NCBI RefSeq assembly: GCF_900583165.1
Contig: NZ_UTKY01000083.1
Location: forward strand, 1 to 64,000
DNA from: Pseudomonas viridiflava
Lineage (GTDB): Bacteria > Pseudomonadota > Gammaproteobacteria > Pseudomonadales > Pseudomonadaceae
Length of the DNA stretch: 64,000 nt
Direction of reading: 5' to 3'
Both the position numbers and the translations under genes were made by a program. Shown piece by piece: positions 17,664-27,065 of the stretch (the stretch's first letter is position 1; each line of letters opens with the position of its first letter). The notes beneath the pieces were generated by a model that was not told where the DNA came from, ran no database searches, and worked only from the letters and a program-made list of their open reading frames with translations.

Positions 17664-18563
17664 TCAGGCGCTTGCCTGCGGGGCATTCATCACGTCTTCC
17701 AGCAGGGTGCGCAGCAGCGCGACGGTTGCTTGCTGGCGTTGTAGATCTCGGCATACCAAACCGACTTTCAGAGGCACCCTGGGTTCGCTCAAGGGTTTCC
17801 ATAGCAACGACTGACTGTTGTGCTCATCCTGTGAGCGCCCCGGCAGCACGGTGGCCAGCTTGGTATGAGGCAGGCTGTCGAGAATCCCCACCATCGTATT
17901 CAACTCCGCCTGCACTTGCGGGCGCCGCCCCAGGTTGGACAGCTGGCTTTGCCAGATCTGGCGTACCTGAAACTCTTCCCCGAGCAACAACATCGGCAAC
18001 TCGGCTGCCTGTTTCAGCGAGACCTTCTTGAATTCCCGCAGGGGATGGTCATCGGGGATGACCACCTTCAACTCATCTTCGTACAGCAACACGCCATGCA
18101 GCCCCGGCTGGCGTGGCGGCAGGTAGCTGATGCCGATGTCCAGCGAGCCGTTGAGCAACCGTCGCTCAATCTCAAGCCCCGTCAGTTCGTAGATTTGCAC
18201 CACCAAATGCGGTTGGGCCTTGCGCACACGCTCGAGCATCTGCGGCACCAAACTGGTGTGCACGGTTTGCAGCACGCCGATCGCTAAGGTGCGCATCGCC
18301 TGGCCCTTGAAGTTGCGCAGGGCTTCGACGGCGTGCTGCATGCCATCGATCAGCGGCAGGGCGTGGTTGTACAGTGTATGAGCGGCGAGGGTGGGCAACA
18401 GGCGTTTGCTGCTGCGCTCGAACAGGCTCACATCCAGGTTCTGTTCCAATTGGCGAATCTGCTGGGACAGCGCCGGTTGAGAGATAGAAAGACGCTCTGC
18501 GGCCCGGCCGACGTGGCCTTCCTCATACACCGCGACGAAATAACGCAGTTGCTTGAAATCCAT
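17664..18563 (-). CDS. LysR family transcriptional regulator
   Basis: A 299-residue protein with an N-terminal winged helix-turn-helix (residues 1-60, AAERLSISQPALSQQIRQLE) and a LysR substrate-binding domain (about 90-290). It is divergent from the class III aminotransferase gene across 209 nt, the usual layout for a LysR regulator and its target. The effector is unknown. Its 3' end converges on the rsmY terminator. Confidence 0.9.
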   Translation of the reverse strand: MDFKQLRYFVAVYEEGHVGRAAERLSISQPALSQQIRQLEQNLDVSLFERSSKRLLPTLAAHTLYNHALPLIDGMQHAVEALRNFKGQAMRTLAIGVLQTVHTSLVPQMLERVRKAQPHLVVQIYELTGLEIERRLLNGSLDIGISYLPPRQPGLHGVLLYEDELKVVIPDDHPLREFKKVSLKQAAELPMLLLGEEFQVRQIWQSQLSNLGRRPQVQAELNTMVGILDSLPHTKLATVLPGRSQDEHNSQSLLWKPLSEPRVPLKVGLVCRDLQRQQATVALLRTLLEDVMNAPQASA

Positions 18564-18772
18564 AAGGCTTACTTATCGAAAAAGCTGGAAAATCGAAATG
18601 GCCGCCGGCCTCGGAGGGGCCTAGTCTAGCGCCTATTCGCAGGGCTTACAGGGCCAGATCGGACAATGAACAGCGTTTTTGTTGATAGCGTTTACATAGG
18701 CAAGGCAATAAACATCAGGGCAGTATGGGTGCGTTGTACCGACCAAGGTCCGGTTGCTATTGGGGGTGAGCT

Positions 18773-20041
18773 GTGAATCTGTTCAGCCTACGCCGCTCGG
18801 CGCCGAGCCTGGACGACCTGATCTTGGACAAGCCCCGCGATGACGCGTCGAGCGAATCGCTGATGCCCACCGTGGCGCGGCCCCCTCACGTGTTCGTGCG
18901 GGGGCAGGGCTCATGGCTGTGGGACAGTGAAGATCGTGCCTACCTGGATTTCAGTCAGGGCAACGCCGCCAACAGCCTCGGCCACAGCCCGCAGGTGTTG
19001 ATCAACGCCCTGGCAGACCAAACCCAAGCACTGATTAACCCCGGCAATGGCTTCTATAACCGCGCTCAACTCAACCTCGCTGAACGCCTGTGCCATCGCA
19101 CCGGTAGCGACCAGGCCTACCTGCTCAACAGCGGCGCCGAAGCCTGCGAGGCTGCGATCAAACTGGCGCGCAAATGGGGCCAACTCCATCGCGGCGGCGC
19201 CTACCGCATCATCAGTGCCAGCGGTGGTAATCATGGCCGCAGTTTTGCGGCGATGTCGGCCTCGGCAGGCGGCCCGCAGAACCGCTTTGAACCACAATTG
19301 CCGGGTTTCAGCCATGTGCCGTTCAACGACCTGGCAGCCCTTCACGCTGCTGTCGATGCGCAAACCGTTGCCATCCTGCTCGAACCTATCCAGGGCGAAG
19401 CCGGCGTGATCCCCGCGACCGAGCACTACCTTAAAGGGGTTGAGCGTCTGTGCCGTGAGCTGGGCATCCTGCTGATCCTCGACGAAGTACAGACCGGCAT
19501 CGGCCGTTGCGGCACTTTGCTCGCCGAACAGCAATACGGTGTACGCGCCGACATCATCACCCTCGGCAAAGGCCTGGGCGGCGGTGTGCCACTGGCGGCG
19601 CTGCTGGCGCGAGGCAATGCGTGTTGTTTTGAGGTGGGCGAGTTGGAGGGCACGCATCACGGCAATGCACTGATGGCGTCTGCCGGTTTGGCGGTGATCG
19701 ATACGGTGCTGGAGCACGGTTTTCTTGAACGGGTGCGTGAGTCCGGCCTTTATCTCGGCGAAGGCCTGGCCCGCTTGGCATACCGTTACGAGCACGGTCA
19801 ACTGCGCGGACACGGCCTGATGTGGGGCCTGACGTTGTCGGATGATTCTGCGGATGCGGTGGTAAAAGCAGCGCTGCACGAAGGCCTTATCCTCAGCGCT
19901 GCGCAACCCAACTGCCTGCGCTTCACCCCGGCGCTGACGGTGAGCAAAAGCAATATCGACGAAATGCTCCTGCGCTTAGCCCGTGCCTTTTCCCGGGTGC
20001 GCACTGCGCAGCTGCAATGCCGCAAGGGCATTGCCGTTTAA
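18773..20041 (+). CDS. Class III PLP aminotransferase (acetylornithine/aspartate aminotransferase-like)
   Basis: A 422-residue fold-type I aminotransferase. The PLP lysine is K266 in ITLGKGLGGG, and the DEVQTGIGR motif before it is diagnostic for class III. LNSGAEACEAAIKLAR is the cofactor phosphate region. It starts with GTG, preceded by a G-rich site. The closest family is acetylornithine aminotransferase (ArgD-like), but genome context (alone with a divergent LysR regulator) suggests a catabolic role rather than arginine synthesis. A strong terminator follows. Confidence 0.85.
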   Translation: MNLFSLRRSAPSLDDLILDKPRDDASSESLMPTVARPPHVFVRGQGSWLWDSEDRAYLDFSQGNAANSLGHSPQVLINALADQTQALINPGNGFYNRAQLNLAERLCHRTGSDQAYLLNSGAEACEAAIKLARKWGQLHRGGAYRIISASGGNHGRSFAAMSASAGGPQNRFEPQLPGFSHVPFNDLAALHAAVDAQTVAILLEPIQGEAGVIPATEHYLKGVERLCRELGILLILDEVQTGIGRCGTLLAEQQYGVRADIITLGKGLGGGVPLAALLARGNACCFEVGELEGTHHGNALMASAGLAVIDTVLEHGFLERVRESGLYLGEGLARLAYRYEHGQLRGHGLMWGLTLSDDSADAVVKAALHEGLILSAAQPNCLRFTPALTVSKSNIDEMLLRLARAFSRVRTAQLQCRKGIAV

Positions 20042-20075
20042 CCTGATTTCCTGAACCGTCTCGCGGTATACGCGG

Positions 20076-20115
20076 CGCCTCCGGCCTGATTCTTTTGGCT
20101 GGGGGCGTTTTTTTT
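20076..20115 (+). terminator. Intrinsic terminator after the aminotransferase gene
   Basis: CGCCTCC (20076-20082) pairs with GGGGGCG (20101-20107), with GGCC/GGCT able to pair inside the loop, followed by eight T residues. Confidence 0.8.
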
Positions 20116-20222
20116 GTGCGCGTCTAAAAGATGGCGCTATGCCAGATCCTACTGAACCCTCACGAACGCCCACGGTCGATTAGCTACACGGCTCACACGA
20201 GCCGATTTTTTGGAGCTGACCC

Positions 20223-20381
20223 ATGGATTTCATTCGTATCATCATCGCCATTCTGTTGCCGCCACTGGGTGTGTTCCTGCAAGTGGGTTTCGCCGGTGCG
20301 TTCTGGTTGAACATCTTGCTGACCCTGTGCGGCTACATCCCCGGCATCGTGCATGCGGTGTACATCATCGCCAAGCGCTGA
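20223..20381 (+). CDS. YqaE/Pmp3-family small membrane protein
   Basis: A 52-residue hydrophobic peptide starting MDFIRIIIAILLPPLGVFLQ with a clear GGAG site upstream. The LLPPLGVFLQVG motif and the end GYIPGIVHAVYIIAKR are signatures of the UPF0057/Pmp3 family, whose members have two membrane helices. Family members in plants and fungi affect membrane potential and salt tolerance; the bacterial role is unsettled. The gene ends 5 nt before the pqqE stop codon on the other strand. Confidence 0.92.
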   Translation: MDFIRIIIAILLPPLGVFLQVGFAGAFWLNILLTLCGYIPGIVHAVYIIAKR

Positions 20382-20386
20382 GGCCG

Positions 20387-21538
20387 TCAGCCTTTTGCGA
20401 TGAGCCGTGAGTTGCGCTCGTTGCGAAAGGCCAACTGCTCGATGGTCTGGGTGGCGTGTTCGGCATCTTCGCGCGCTTGCAGGATGATGCCGTGCTGCTC
20501 GGACTTGCTGCACACCGGGTCGGCATTGCTCGCATCCCCTGTGAGCATGAAGGCCTGGCAACGGCAGCCGCCGAAGTCTTTCTCTTTTTCATCGCATGAC
20601 TTGCACGGCTCCGGCATCCAGTCGTAGCCGCGAAAGCGGTTGAAGCCGAAAGAGTCGTACCAGATGTGCTGCATGCTGTGGTCACGCACGTTGGGAAATT
20701 GCACCGGCATTTGTCGGGCGCCGTGACAGGGCAAGGCGGTACCGTCCGGCGTGACGGTCAGAAAGATGCTGCCCCAGCCGTTCATGCAGGCTTTCGGGCG
20801 CTCCTCGTAGTAGTCCGGTGTCACGAAAATCAGCTTGCACGGATGACCTTCGGCTTCGAGCTTGGCGCGGTATTCGTTGGTGATGCGCTCGGCGCGCACC
20901 AGTTGTTCCTTGGTCGGCAGCAACCCCACACGATTCAGTTGCGCCCAGCCGTAGAACTGGCAGGTGGCGAGCTCGACAAAGTCGGCTTCCAGGGCAATGC
21001 ACAGCTCTATGATGCGGTCGATCTTGTCGATATTGTGCCGATGGGTGACGAAGTTCAGCACCATCGGGTAGCCGTGGGCTTTCACCGCACGGGCCATTTC
21101 CAACTTTTGCGCGAAGGCTTTTTTCGAGCCGGCCAGCAGGTTGTTCACCTGTTCGTCGCTGGCCTGGAAGCTGATCTGGATATGGTCCAGGCCGGCTTTT
21201 TTGAAGTCGCTGATCTTCTGCTCGGTGAGGCCTATCCCTGAGGTGATCAGGTTGGTGTAGAACCCCAGCTTGCGCGCTTCGGCGATCAGTTCGGCAAGGT
21301 CCTGGCGCACCAAAGGCTCGCCGCCGGAAAAGCCCAACTGCGCGGCGCCCATTTCCCGTGCTTCACGAAACACCTTGAACCACTGCTCGGTGCTCAGCTC
21401 CTTGCCCTGCTCGGCAAAATCCAGCGGGTTGGAGCAATACGGGCACTGCAGCGGGCAGCGGTACGTCAGCTCGGCGAGCAGCCACAGCGGCAGGCCGATC
21501 GCCGGTTTTTCAGGCAAGGGTAATCCAGTGCTCTGCAC
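20387..21538 (-). CDS. pqqE: PqqA peptide cyclase PqqE
   Basis: A 383-residue radical-SAM/SPASM enzyme that forms the Glu-Tyr carbon bond in PqqA, the first committed step in PQQ synthesis. The radical-SAM cysteines are C28, C32 and C35 (RCPLQCPYC). SPASM cysteines occur near the C-terminus (CHGARQMP, then [16 protein letters not shown]). The GTG at 21538 is chosen as start: it overlaps pqqD by 29 nt and gives the usual N-terminus before [13 protein letters not shown]. It is the last gene of the operon in this window. Confidence 0.95.
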   Translation of the reverse strand: MQSTGLPLPEKPAIGLPLWLLAELTYRCPLQCPYCSNPLDFAEQGKELSTEQWFKVFREAREMGAAQLGFSGGEPLVRQDLAELIAEARKLGFYTNLITSGIGLTEQKISDFKKAGLDHIQISFQASDEQVNNLLAGSKKAFAQKLEMARAVKAHGYPMVLNFVTHRHNIDKIDRIIELCIALEADFVELATCQFYGWAQLNRVGLLPTKEQLVRAERITNEYRAKLEAEGHPCKLIFVTPDYYEERPKACMNGWGSIFLTVTPDGTALPCHGARQMPVQFPNVRDHSMQHIWYDSFGFNRFRGYDWMPEPCKSCDEKEKDFGGCRCQAFMLTGDASNADPVCSKSEQHGIILQAREDAEHATQTIEQLAFRNERNSRLIAKG

Positions 21539-21785
21539 GGGCGACCTCCATGAATTGCTCGATGTCGGCGCCCAGCTCAGGCACGCCGGGGAACTGCTTA
21601 TCCAACTCAGCGATGATCGCCGCCACATCCCGCTCGCCGTCAATCAAGCCACCGATCAACGCAGCGCTGTCGTTGAGCTTGATCATGCCTTCGGGGTAGA
21701 GCAACACATGGCCTTTTTGCGCAGGCTCGTATTGGTAACGATAACCCTGGCGCCACGTGGGCTTTTTGCTGCGATCAAAGCTCAT
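21510..21785 (-). CDS. pqqD: PQQ peptide chaperone PqqD
   Basis: A 91-residue protein of usual PqqD length. PqqD binds PqqA and presents it to PqqE. The [19 protein letters not shown] segment and the winged-helix region after it are typical. It overlaps pqqC by 4 nt (ATGA) and pqqE by 29 nt, which fits equimolar production of the two partners. Confidence 0.95.
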   Translation of the reverse strand: MSFDRSKKPTWRQGYRYQYEPAQKGHVLLYPEGMIKLNDSAALIGGLIDGERDVAAIIAELDKQFPGVPELGADIEQFMEVARAEHWITLA

Positions 21786-22534
21786 AGGGTGATTCCCTTA
21801 TGCCAAACCCGCTGCTCGGTGACGCTGTGATACGGCGGGCGTTTGAGTTCGTAGGCCATGCTCATGGCGTCCAGCATGCTCCACAAAATATCCAGTTTGA
21901 ACTGGAGAATTTCCAGCATGCGCTCCTGACCTTCACGGGTGGTGTAGTGCTGCAACGTGATTGCCAGGCCGTGTTCCACATCGCGGCGGGCCTGGCCCAG
22001 GCGGGTGCGGAAATATTCGTAGCCGGTGGGGTCGATCCACGGGTAGTGCTGCGGCCAGCTGTCGAGCCGCGACTGGTGAATCTGCGGCGCAAACAGCTCG
22101 GTCAGCGAGCTGCTGGCGGCTTCCTGCCAACTGGCGCGACGGGCGAAGTTGACGTAGGCATCCACCGCGAAACGCACACCGGGCAATACCAGCTCCTGGG
22201 AGCGCAATTGGTCTGGGTCGAGGCCGACGGCCTGGCCCAGGCGCAGCCAGGCTTCAATGCCGCCGTCTTCACCGGGGGCACCGTCGTGGTCGAGCAGGCG
22301 CTGGATCCATTCGCGGCGGATCTCGCGGTCTGGGCAATTGGCCAGGATCGCGGCGTCTTTGAGCGGGATATTCACCTGGTAGTAGAAGCGGTTGGCGACC
22401 CAGCCCTGAATCTGCTCGCGGGTCGCACGGCCGTCATACATCGCCACGTGGTACGGGTGATGGATATGGTAGAACGCGCCCTTGGCCCGCAGGGCAGCTT
22501 CGAATTCTTCGGTGTTCATCGGCCTGTCAGTCAT
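21782..22534 (-). CDS. pqqC: Pyrroloquinoline-quinone synthase PqqC
   Basis: A 250-residue cofactor-free oxidase of the TenA/haem oxygenase-like fold. It closes the ring and oxidises AHQQ to PQQ. The conserved [16 protein letters not shown] segment near the N-terminus and the [11 protein letters not shown] motif are visible. A REPIN lies between pqqB and pqqC. Confidence 0.96.
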   Translation of the reverse strand: MTDRPMNTEEFEAALRAKGAFYHIHHPYHVAMYDGRATREQIQGWVANRFYYQVNIPLKDAAILANCPDREIRREWIQRLLDHDGAPGEDGGIEAWLRLGQAVGLDPDQLRSQELVLPGVRFAVDAYVNFARRASWQEAASSSLTELFAPQIHQSRLDSWPQHYPWIDPTGYEYFRTRLGQARRDVEHGLAITLQHYTTREGQERMLEILQFKLDILWSMLDAMSMAYELKRPPYHSVTEQRVWHKGITL

Positions 22535-22545
22535 ATGAGGTCCCC

Positions 22546-22645
22546 TGTAGGCGCGAGCTTGCTCGCGAAGGTCGTTAACGATGACGTGATTATCTGGATG
22601 AAAGCGTTGTCCTTGAGTTTTTCGCGGGCAAGCCCGCTCTTACAG
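22546..22645. repeat. REPIN (GCGAGCTTGCTCGCGAA type) between pqqC and pqqB
   Basis: The left arm TGTAGGCGCGAGCTTGCTCG (then CGAA) and the right arm TTCGCGGGCAAGCCCGCTCT (then TACAG) are in inverted orientation, about 50 nt apart. It is the second REP type in the window, also at 44910. The pqqB stop codon (22640-22642) lies inside the right arm. Confidence 0.85.
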
Positions 22646-23551
22646 TTCAATGCTCATGCCGTCGTAAGCCACTTCGACATTGCGCCGCACCAGTTCCGCT
22701 CGCTCGGGGGAGTCTTCATCGAGGATCGGGTTGGTGTTGTTGATGTGGATAAGCACCTTGCGTTGCTCGGGCAACTGCTCCAGCACTTCGAGCATGCCGC
22801 CGGGGCCGTTCTGCGCCAGGTGGCCCATTTCGCGACCGGTACGGGTGCCGACGCCACGGCGCTGCATTTCATCGTCGTCCCACATCGTGCCGTCCACCAG
22901 CAGGCAGTCGCTGCCGGCCATGATCTCGAGCAACGGTGCGTCGACCTTGCCCAGGCCCGGGGCGTAGAACAGTTTGCCGCCGGTGCGCAGGTCTTCGACG
23001 ATCAGGCCGATGTTGTCGCCGGGGTGCGGGTCGAAGCGATGCGGCGAGTAGGGCGGGGCGGCACTGCGCAGTGGCAGTGGGGTGAAGCGCAGGTTGGGGC
23101 AGGCTGGCACGGTGAAGCTGGTATCCAGCTCGATGCGGTTCCAGGCCAGGCCGCCGTTCCAGTGGGTAAGCATGGTGAACAGCGGAAAGCCGGTGCTCAG
23201 GTCTTCATGGACCATGTCGGTGCACCACACCTGGTGCGGGCAACCTTCGCGCAGGCTCAACAGGCCGGTGGTGTGGTCGATCTGGCTGTCCATCAGGATG
23301 ATCGCGCTGATGCCGGTGTCACGCAAGGCGCGGCCAGGTTGCATCGGCGCAAAACCTTGCAGTTGCGCGCGGATATCCGGCGAGGCGTTGCACAGCACCC
23401 AGTTCACGCCATCGTCGGAAATCGCGATGGACGACTGGGTACGCGCCTGGGCCCGCAGGCTGCCATCACGAAAACCTGCGCAGTTCACGCAGTTGCAGTT
23501 CCACTGCGGGAAACCACCGCCGGCGGCGGAACCTAGAATCTGGACAAACAT
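22640..23551 (-). CDS. pqqB: PQQ biosynthesis protein PqqB
   Basis: A 303-residue protein of the metallo-beta-lactamase fold. PqqB hydroxylates the tyrosine of the PqqA-derived dipeptide. The N-terminus [20 protein letters not shown] (then CVNC) shows the family-specific cysteine cluster. The ATG at 23551 is preferred over an in-frame start six codons upstream. It follows pqqA by 72 nt that include an attenuator-like hairpin. Confidence 0.95.
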   Translation of the reverse strand: MFVQILGSAAGGGFPQWNCNCVNCAGFRDGSLRAQARTQSSIAISDDGVNWVLCNASPDIRAQLQGFAPMQPGRALRDTGISAIILMDSQIDHTTGLLSLREGCPHQVWCTDMVHEDLSTGFPLFTMLTHWNGGLAWNRIELDTSFTVPACPNLRFTPLPLRSAAPPYSPHRFDPHPGDNIGLIVEDLRTGGKLFYAPGLGKVDAPLLEIMAGSDCLLVDGTMWDDDEMQRRGVGTRTGREMGHLAQNGPGGMLEVLEQLPEQRKVLIHINNTNPILDEDSPERAELVRRNVEVAYDGMSIEL

Positions 23552-23572
23552 GGTCGCTCCATCAAGCAAAGC

Positions 23573-23609
23573 TCAAAAACTAAAACGCCCCGGGCGAACC
23601 GAGGCGTTG
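23573..23609 (-). terminator. Attenuator-like hairpin between pqqA and pqqB
   Basis: On the minus strand AACGCCTCGG pairs with the following CCGGGGCGTT-like arm (23583-23609; loop TTCG-type) and is followed by TTTTAGTTTTTG. A leaky terminator here would make pqqA message more abundant than the rest of the operon, as needed for a consumed peptide substrate. Confidence 0.75.
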
Positions 23610-23623
23610 TATTACCCAGCGGA

Positions 23624-23698
23624 TTAACGGCTGGCGAAGTACATGGTGACTTCGAAACCGATTCGCAGATCAGTGTAAGCAGGTTTGGACCAGGTCAT
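23624..23698 (-). CDS. pqqA: PQQ precursor peptide PqqA
   Basis: A 24-residue peptide ending [16 protein letters not shown]. The Glu and Tyr of the E-V-T-M-Y motif are fused and excised to make PQQ. An AGGAG site precedes the ATG at 23698. A second in-frame ATG 16 codons upstream (23746) has an even stronger ribosome binding site and no stop in between, so a 40-residue form is possible (see findings). pqqF lies 159 nt upstream on the same strand. Confidence 0.96.
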   Translation of the reverse strand: MTWSKPAYTDLRIGFEVTMYFASR

Positions 23699-23857
23699 AT
23701 TCTTACTCCTACCAAGGGATGGGACGTTCACTACTAAGTAATACATATAGTCCACCTCCTGTCGGAGATGTTCAGATGTGTGCGTGTGAATATTACTCAG
23801 TTCTGCTCAAGTTAGCGCTGTCTCGGTGGAAAAAGCCTGTTGCAGGGTTGGCAATGA

Positions 23858-26212
23858 TCAGCTTCCCGTTAGCCAGGCAGTCGTGATGGGCGGGCCGTTA
23901 GCAACGCAATGCCAGCCGCCTATGGCGTCGTTCAACTGCCGGACCGCCTGCTGCAAGTCATCGTGAGTACGGGTTTGGATCAACCGCTGAAGCTCGGCCA
24001 GATAATCCGACGGATGGCCAGCCAGGTGGGCATGCCACAGCAGTTCGGCGGCTTGGGGGGTGGGCAGTGTCTGCGCTGAGAACTGCTGCGCCAGGGGCAG
24101 GTTGCCCAAGTCGCTGGCGCTGATCAGCGCAGGCAATTGCCGCAGGAAGCTTTGCAGATGATCAATGATGCCCTCCAACGACACGCTGGGAGACTGCACG
24201 CCCAACAACAGGCCGGTTTGCCCGTTGATCTGTCGGACACCGCTGAACACGGCGTAGCCGATTTGCAGCTCTACCCGCAGACGTTGGTAGAACGGCCCCT
24301 GCACAAAGTGCCCGAGCAGTCGCCACGCGGCTTCATCTGCAAGGGTTTGGCTAGGGGGTGGGCAAAACAGCAACACCGCGGCTTCATTGGAAGCGGTATT
24401 CACGTCGTGCCAGATACGTTGACCACTGAGGCTTGGTAACTGGTGTTCGATGTTTGCAGGTTGCCCAGGCAGGCGGGCCGCTGCGGTCTTGATCGCCGCT
24501 TCAAGCGCGGCAGGAAACCCCAGCCCCAATCCCTGCCAGCGTGCAGAGGCCCATGACCGCTCGTTGTCCTGGGGTGCAGTTGTCGCGCAGCAGGTCGGCA
24601 GCGCCTTGAGCAATTCGCGGATGGCGATCATGGGCGTCGTCGAAGCCTGCGCCGCTGGCTGCGCTTGAGTGAGCTGCTGCGCCAACGCGTCGAGCACTGC
24701 GGGCATCGGCTCATGTAGCCCAACCATTTTTACCTGCCAGTCAGGGCCGATGGTTTCGAATGACAGGTCGACACCCGCTTGGCGTGCCTGCTCGCGCAAC
24801 GGCTGCAATGCGTCTTCCAGGCCGCAGGGTGCACTTCGCCATTGCAGGTACAGCGCTCCTTCATCGCCATCAGTTGCCAAGGCTTGGCTGAAGGTCAGCG
24901 CCGAGACGTCCTTGCGCCCGCGTGAGCGATCCTGCGCAAATGTGCGCAAGCCTCGGTGGGCGCTGGTCTGGCCGCGAATCAGGCCGGCGCGCTCTTGCGT
25001 CGCCGCAGGGCGTAGGAAGGGGTTATTGGGTGTGAGCTGCCACGTCAGCTGTGATGGCGGCAGGTGCAAGGCGTCGAGCATGGACTTGAGCGCTACCACG
25101 GCCTGTTCCGACAGGTCTTCGTGGTCATTTCGGGCTAACGCCAGGGCACCCTGGATCTGTTGTTGCCGAGCCGCCAGCAGCGCGAACTCTTCTCGCAGCG
25201 AAGCCCACTCGCTGTGTGCGAAAAAGCTCAGCCAGTCGTGCAGCAGCTGTTCAATCTGCGTCGCCGATTCACCCTGCTCGTTGAGCGTAAAGTCGATATC
25301 CAGCACCGTTTGCCCGGCGTAGTGATACACCACTGTCGCGTGCAGGGCAGTGGCCAATTGTTGGGCTTGCAGTTCTGCCAGCAACCCGCCCGGTGCCGAG
25401 GCGTTAAGCCAGGTGCAGAGGAACTCAAGGGCTTCACGGGGCGCGTTGCAGCCAATCACGTGATGCAGGTGATTGCCTGCGAGGTGTTGATAACGTTGTG
25501 CCTGATCGGGCATCAACGCTGGCGGCGCGGCTTGTGGGCGTTGTGGGCCAGAGGTCAGCGCTTCGCTGAACTGTTGCGCCAGGGTTTCAAGGGCTTGCAA
25601 CGACTGTGGGCCGGCAAGGCTCAGGGTCATCTGGCCACTCTGGTAGAACTGCTGGTGAAATTCCCGCAGTGCTTGCTGAAAATCCTCACGCTCTACGGGC
25701 AGGCTGTCGCGGTTCCCTGCATGGAAGCCGCGCAGCGGATGATCGGCGCACAGGCCTTGCAGCAGCGCAACCTGATGCTGCGCCTTGGCATCCTGGGACC
25801 AGGCTACAAACTCTGCATGCAGCACTTCCCGCTCACGCAGTTGGTCTTCCAGGGCCAGGCGCGGATGAGTCAGCATGTCGACCAAGCGTTCCAACCCAGC
25901 CGCGAAGGTCGACTCCGGCAGCTCGAAGAAGAAATCCGTGGTGCGCTCACGGGTGCTGGCATTGACCTGGCCACCCTGGCGTTGCACGTAGGCCATCACC
26001 CCTTCATCGGCAGGAAACCGCTCGGTTCCCAGAAACAACAGATGCTCAAGAAAATGCGCCAACCCCGGCCAGGCCAATGGCACGTCATGGCTGCCAGCAG
26101 CCACGCGTAACACAGCGGCGCAACGCTTCAAGCGCGGTGCGTGACGCAGGGAAACCCGCAGGCCGTTGGCCAGGGTCAGGTGAAGGTGATGAGGGTGGGC
26201 CGGCGCAGGCAT
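23858..26212 (-). CDS. pqqF: PQQ-associated M16 peptidase PqqF
   Basis: A 784-residue zinc peptidase of the insulinase (M16) family. It carries the inverted zinc motif HFLEH at residues 53-57 and several M16 subdomains. PqqF is thought to cut the cross-linked PqqA to free the Glu-Tyr unit. The ATG at 26212 is chosen because GGAAG lies at good spacing; a GTG two codons upstream is possible. It is upstream of pqqA in the same direction. Confidence 0.9.
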   Translation of the reverse strand: MPAPAHPHHLHLTLANGLRVSLRHAPRLKRCAAVLRVAAGSHDVPLAWPGLAHFLEHLLFLGTERFPADEGVMAYVQRQGGQVNASTRERTTDFFFELPESTFAAGLERLVDMLTHPRLALEDQLREREVLHAEFVAWSQDAKAQHQVALLQGLCADHPLRGFHAGNRDSLPVEREDFQQALREFHQQFYQSGQMTLSLAGPQSLQALETLAQQFSEALTSGPQRPQAAPPALMPDQAQRYQHLAGNHLHHVIGCNAPREALEFLCTWLNASAPGGLLAELQAQQLATALHATVVYHYAGQTVLDIDFTLNEQGESATQIEQLLHDWLSFFAHSEWASLREEFALLAARQQQIQGALALARNDHEDLSEQAVVALKSMLDALHLPPSQLTWQLTPNNPFLRPAATQERAGLIRGQTSAHRGLRTFAQDRSRGRKDVSALTFSQALATDGDEGALYLQWRSAPCGLEDALQPLREQARQAGVDLSFETIGPDWQVKMVGLHEPMPAVLDALAQQLTQAQPAAQASTTPMIAIRELLKALPTCCATTAPQDNERSWASARWQGLGLGFPAALEAAIKTAAARLPGQPANIEHQLPSLSGQRIWHDVNTASNEAAVLLFCPPPSQTLADEAAWRLLGHFVQGPFYQRLRVELQIGYAVFSGVRQINGQTGLLLGVQSPSVSLEGIIDHLQSFLRQLPALISASDLGNLPLAQQFSAQTLPTPQAAELLWHAHLAGHPSDYLAELQRLIQTRTHDDLQQAVRQLNDAIGGWHCVANGPPITTAWLTGS

Positions 26213-26260
26213 GGGCACTTCCAGAACGTAGGAAGCGCCTATGCTAACAAACCCGCTGGA

Positions 26261-27055
26261 TCAGGGCTTGTGCAGCGCGCCGTAGAGCTCGGGGCGACGG
26301 TCTTGCAGGTAGTGATTGGCGGCACGAGCGTCGAGGATCGACTGGCGATCCAGCGTGCCGACGATCAAGGCTTCATCCAGGCCTGCCTGGGCGATGCGTT
26401 GGCCATTCGGCGCGGCGATACTGCTTTGCCCGCAGTAATGAATGTCGCCTTCGTGCCCGCAGTAGTTGGCGTAGGCGACGTAGCACTGGTTTTCGAAGGC
26501 TCGTGCCCGCACGGTGACGTCCGCCACAAAATCGAAGGGCACCATGTTGGCGGTCGGCACCAGGATCAGCTCGGCACCGGCCAGGGCCAGGCGGCGGGTG
26601 TTTTCCGGGAACTCTAGGTCGTAGCAGATCAGCAATCCGAGTTTCCAGCCGTTGAGCTCTACCAGCGGGAAATCATCGCCGCCGGCACTGAACATCAAGT
26701 TGTCAAGGTCGCCAAACAGATGGGTCTTGCGGTAGTTGCACAGGCGCTGGCCGTGGGCGTCGATCAACTGCACGGCGTTGTAGATCTGCCCGTCCTCGGC
26801 CCGCTCCGGGTAGCCGTACACAATTGCCAAACCAGCGCTTTGCGCCAGTTCGGCAATGGCTTGCGCAGAGGGGCCATCCTGCGCTTCGGCCAAGGCGCCA
26901 ACGGCTTCGGCGCCAATGTTGTAGCCGCTGAGGAACATCTCCGGCAGCACCAGCACATCGGCATCCGACGCTTCATGCGCCAGTTGATGCAAGCGCGTGA
27001 GGTTGCCGGCCACATCCAATGGTAAAGGCGGACATTGGTACAGGGCGACACGCAT
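26261..27055 (-). CDS. davA: 5-aminopentanamidase (delta-aminovaleramidase) DavA
   Basis: A 264-residue nitrilase-superfamily amidase. It hydrolyses 5-aminovaleramide to 5-aminovalerate, the second step of lysine catabolism. The catalytic triad is E39 (LPEMFLSG), K110 (YRKTHLFG) and C144 (LLICYDLEFPE). Length and sequence closely match P. putida DavA as I recall it. It follows davB by 10 nt, and its AAGGAG site overlaps the davB stop. The davB neighbour makes this much more likely than a generic carbon-nitrogen hydrolase. Confidence 0.92.
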   Translation of the reverse strand: MRVALYQCPPLPLDVAGNLTRLHQLAHEASDADVLVLPEMFLSGYNIGAEAVGALAEAQDGPSAQAIAELAQSAGLAIVYGYPERAEDGQIYNAVQLIDAHGQRLCNYRKTHLFGDLDNLMFSAGGDDFPLVELNGWKLGLLICYDLEFPENTRRLALAGAELILVPTANMVPFDFVADVTVRARAFENQCYVAYANYCGHEGDIHYCGQSSIAAPNGQRIAQAGLDEALIVGTLDRQSILDARAANHYLQDRRPELYGALHKP

Positions 27056-27065
27056 GGTCAACTCC

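Noticed and set aside
21800-23536. 578-codon frame antisense to pqqC and pqqB
   Set aside because: It crosses the REPIN and both pqq genes; no domain is recognisable.
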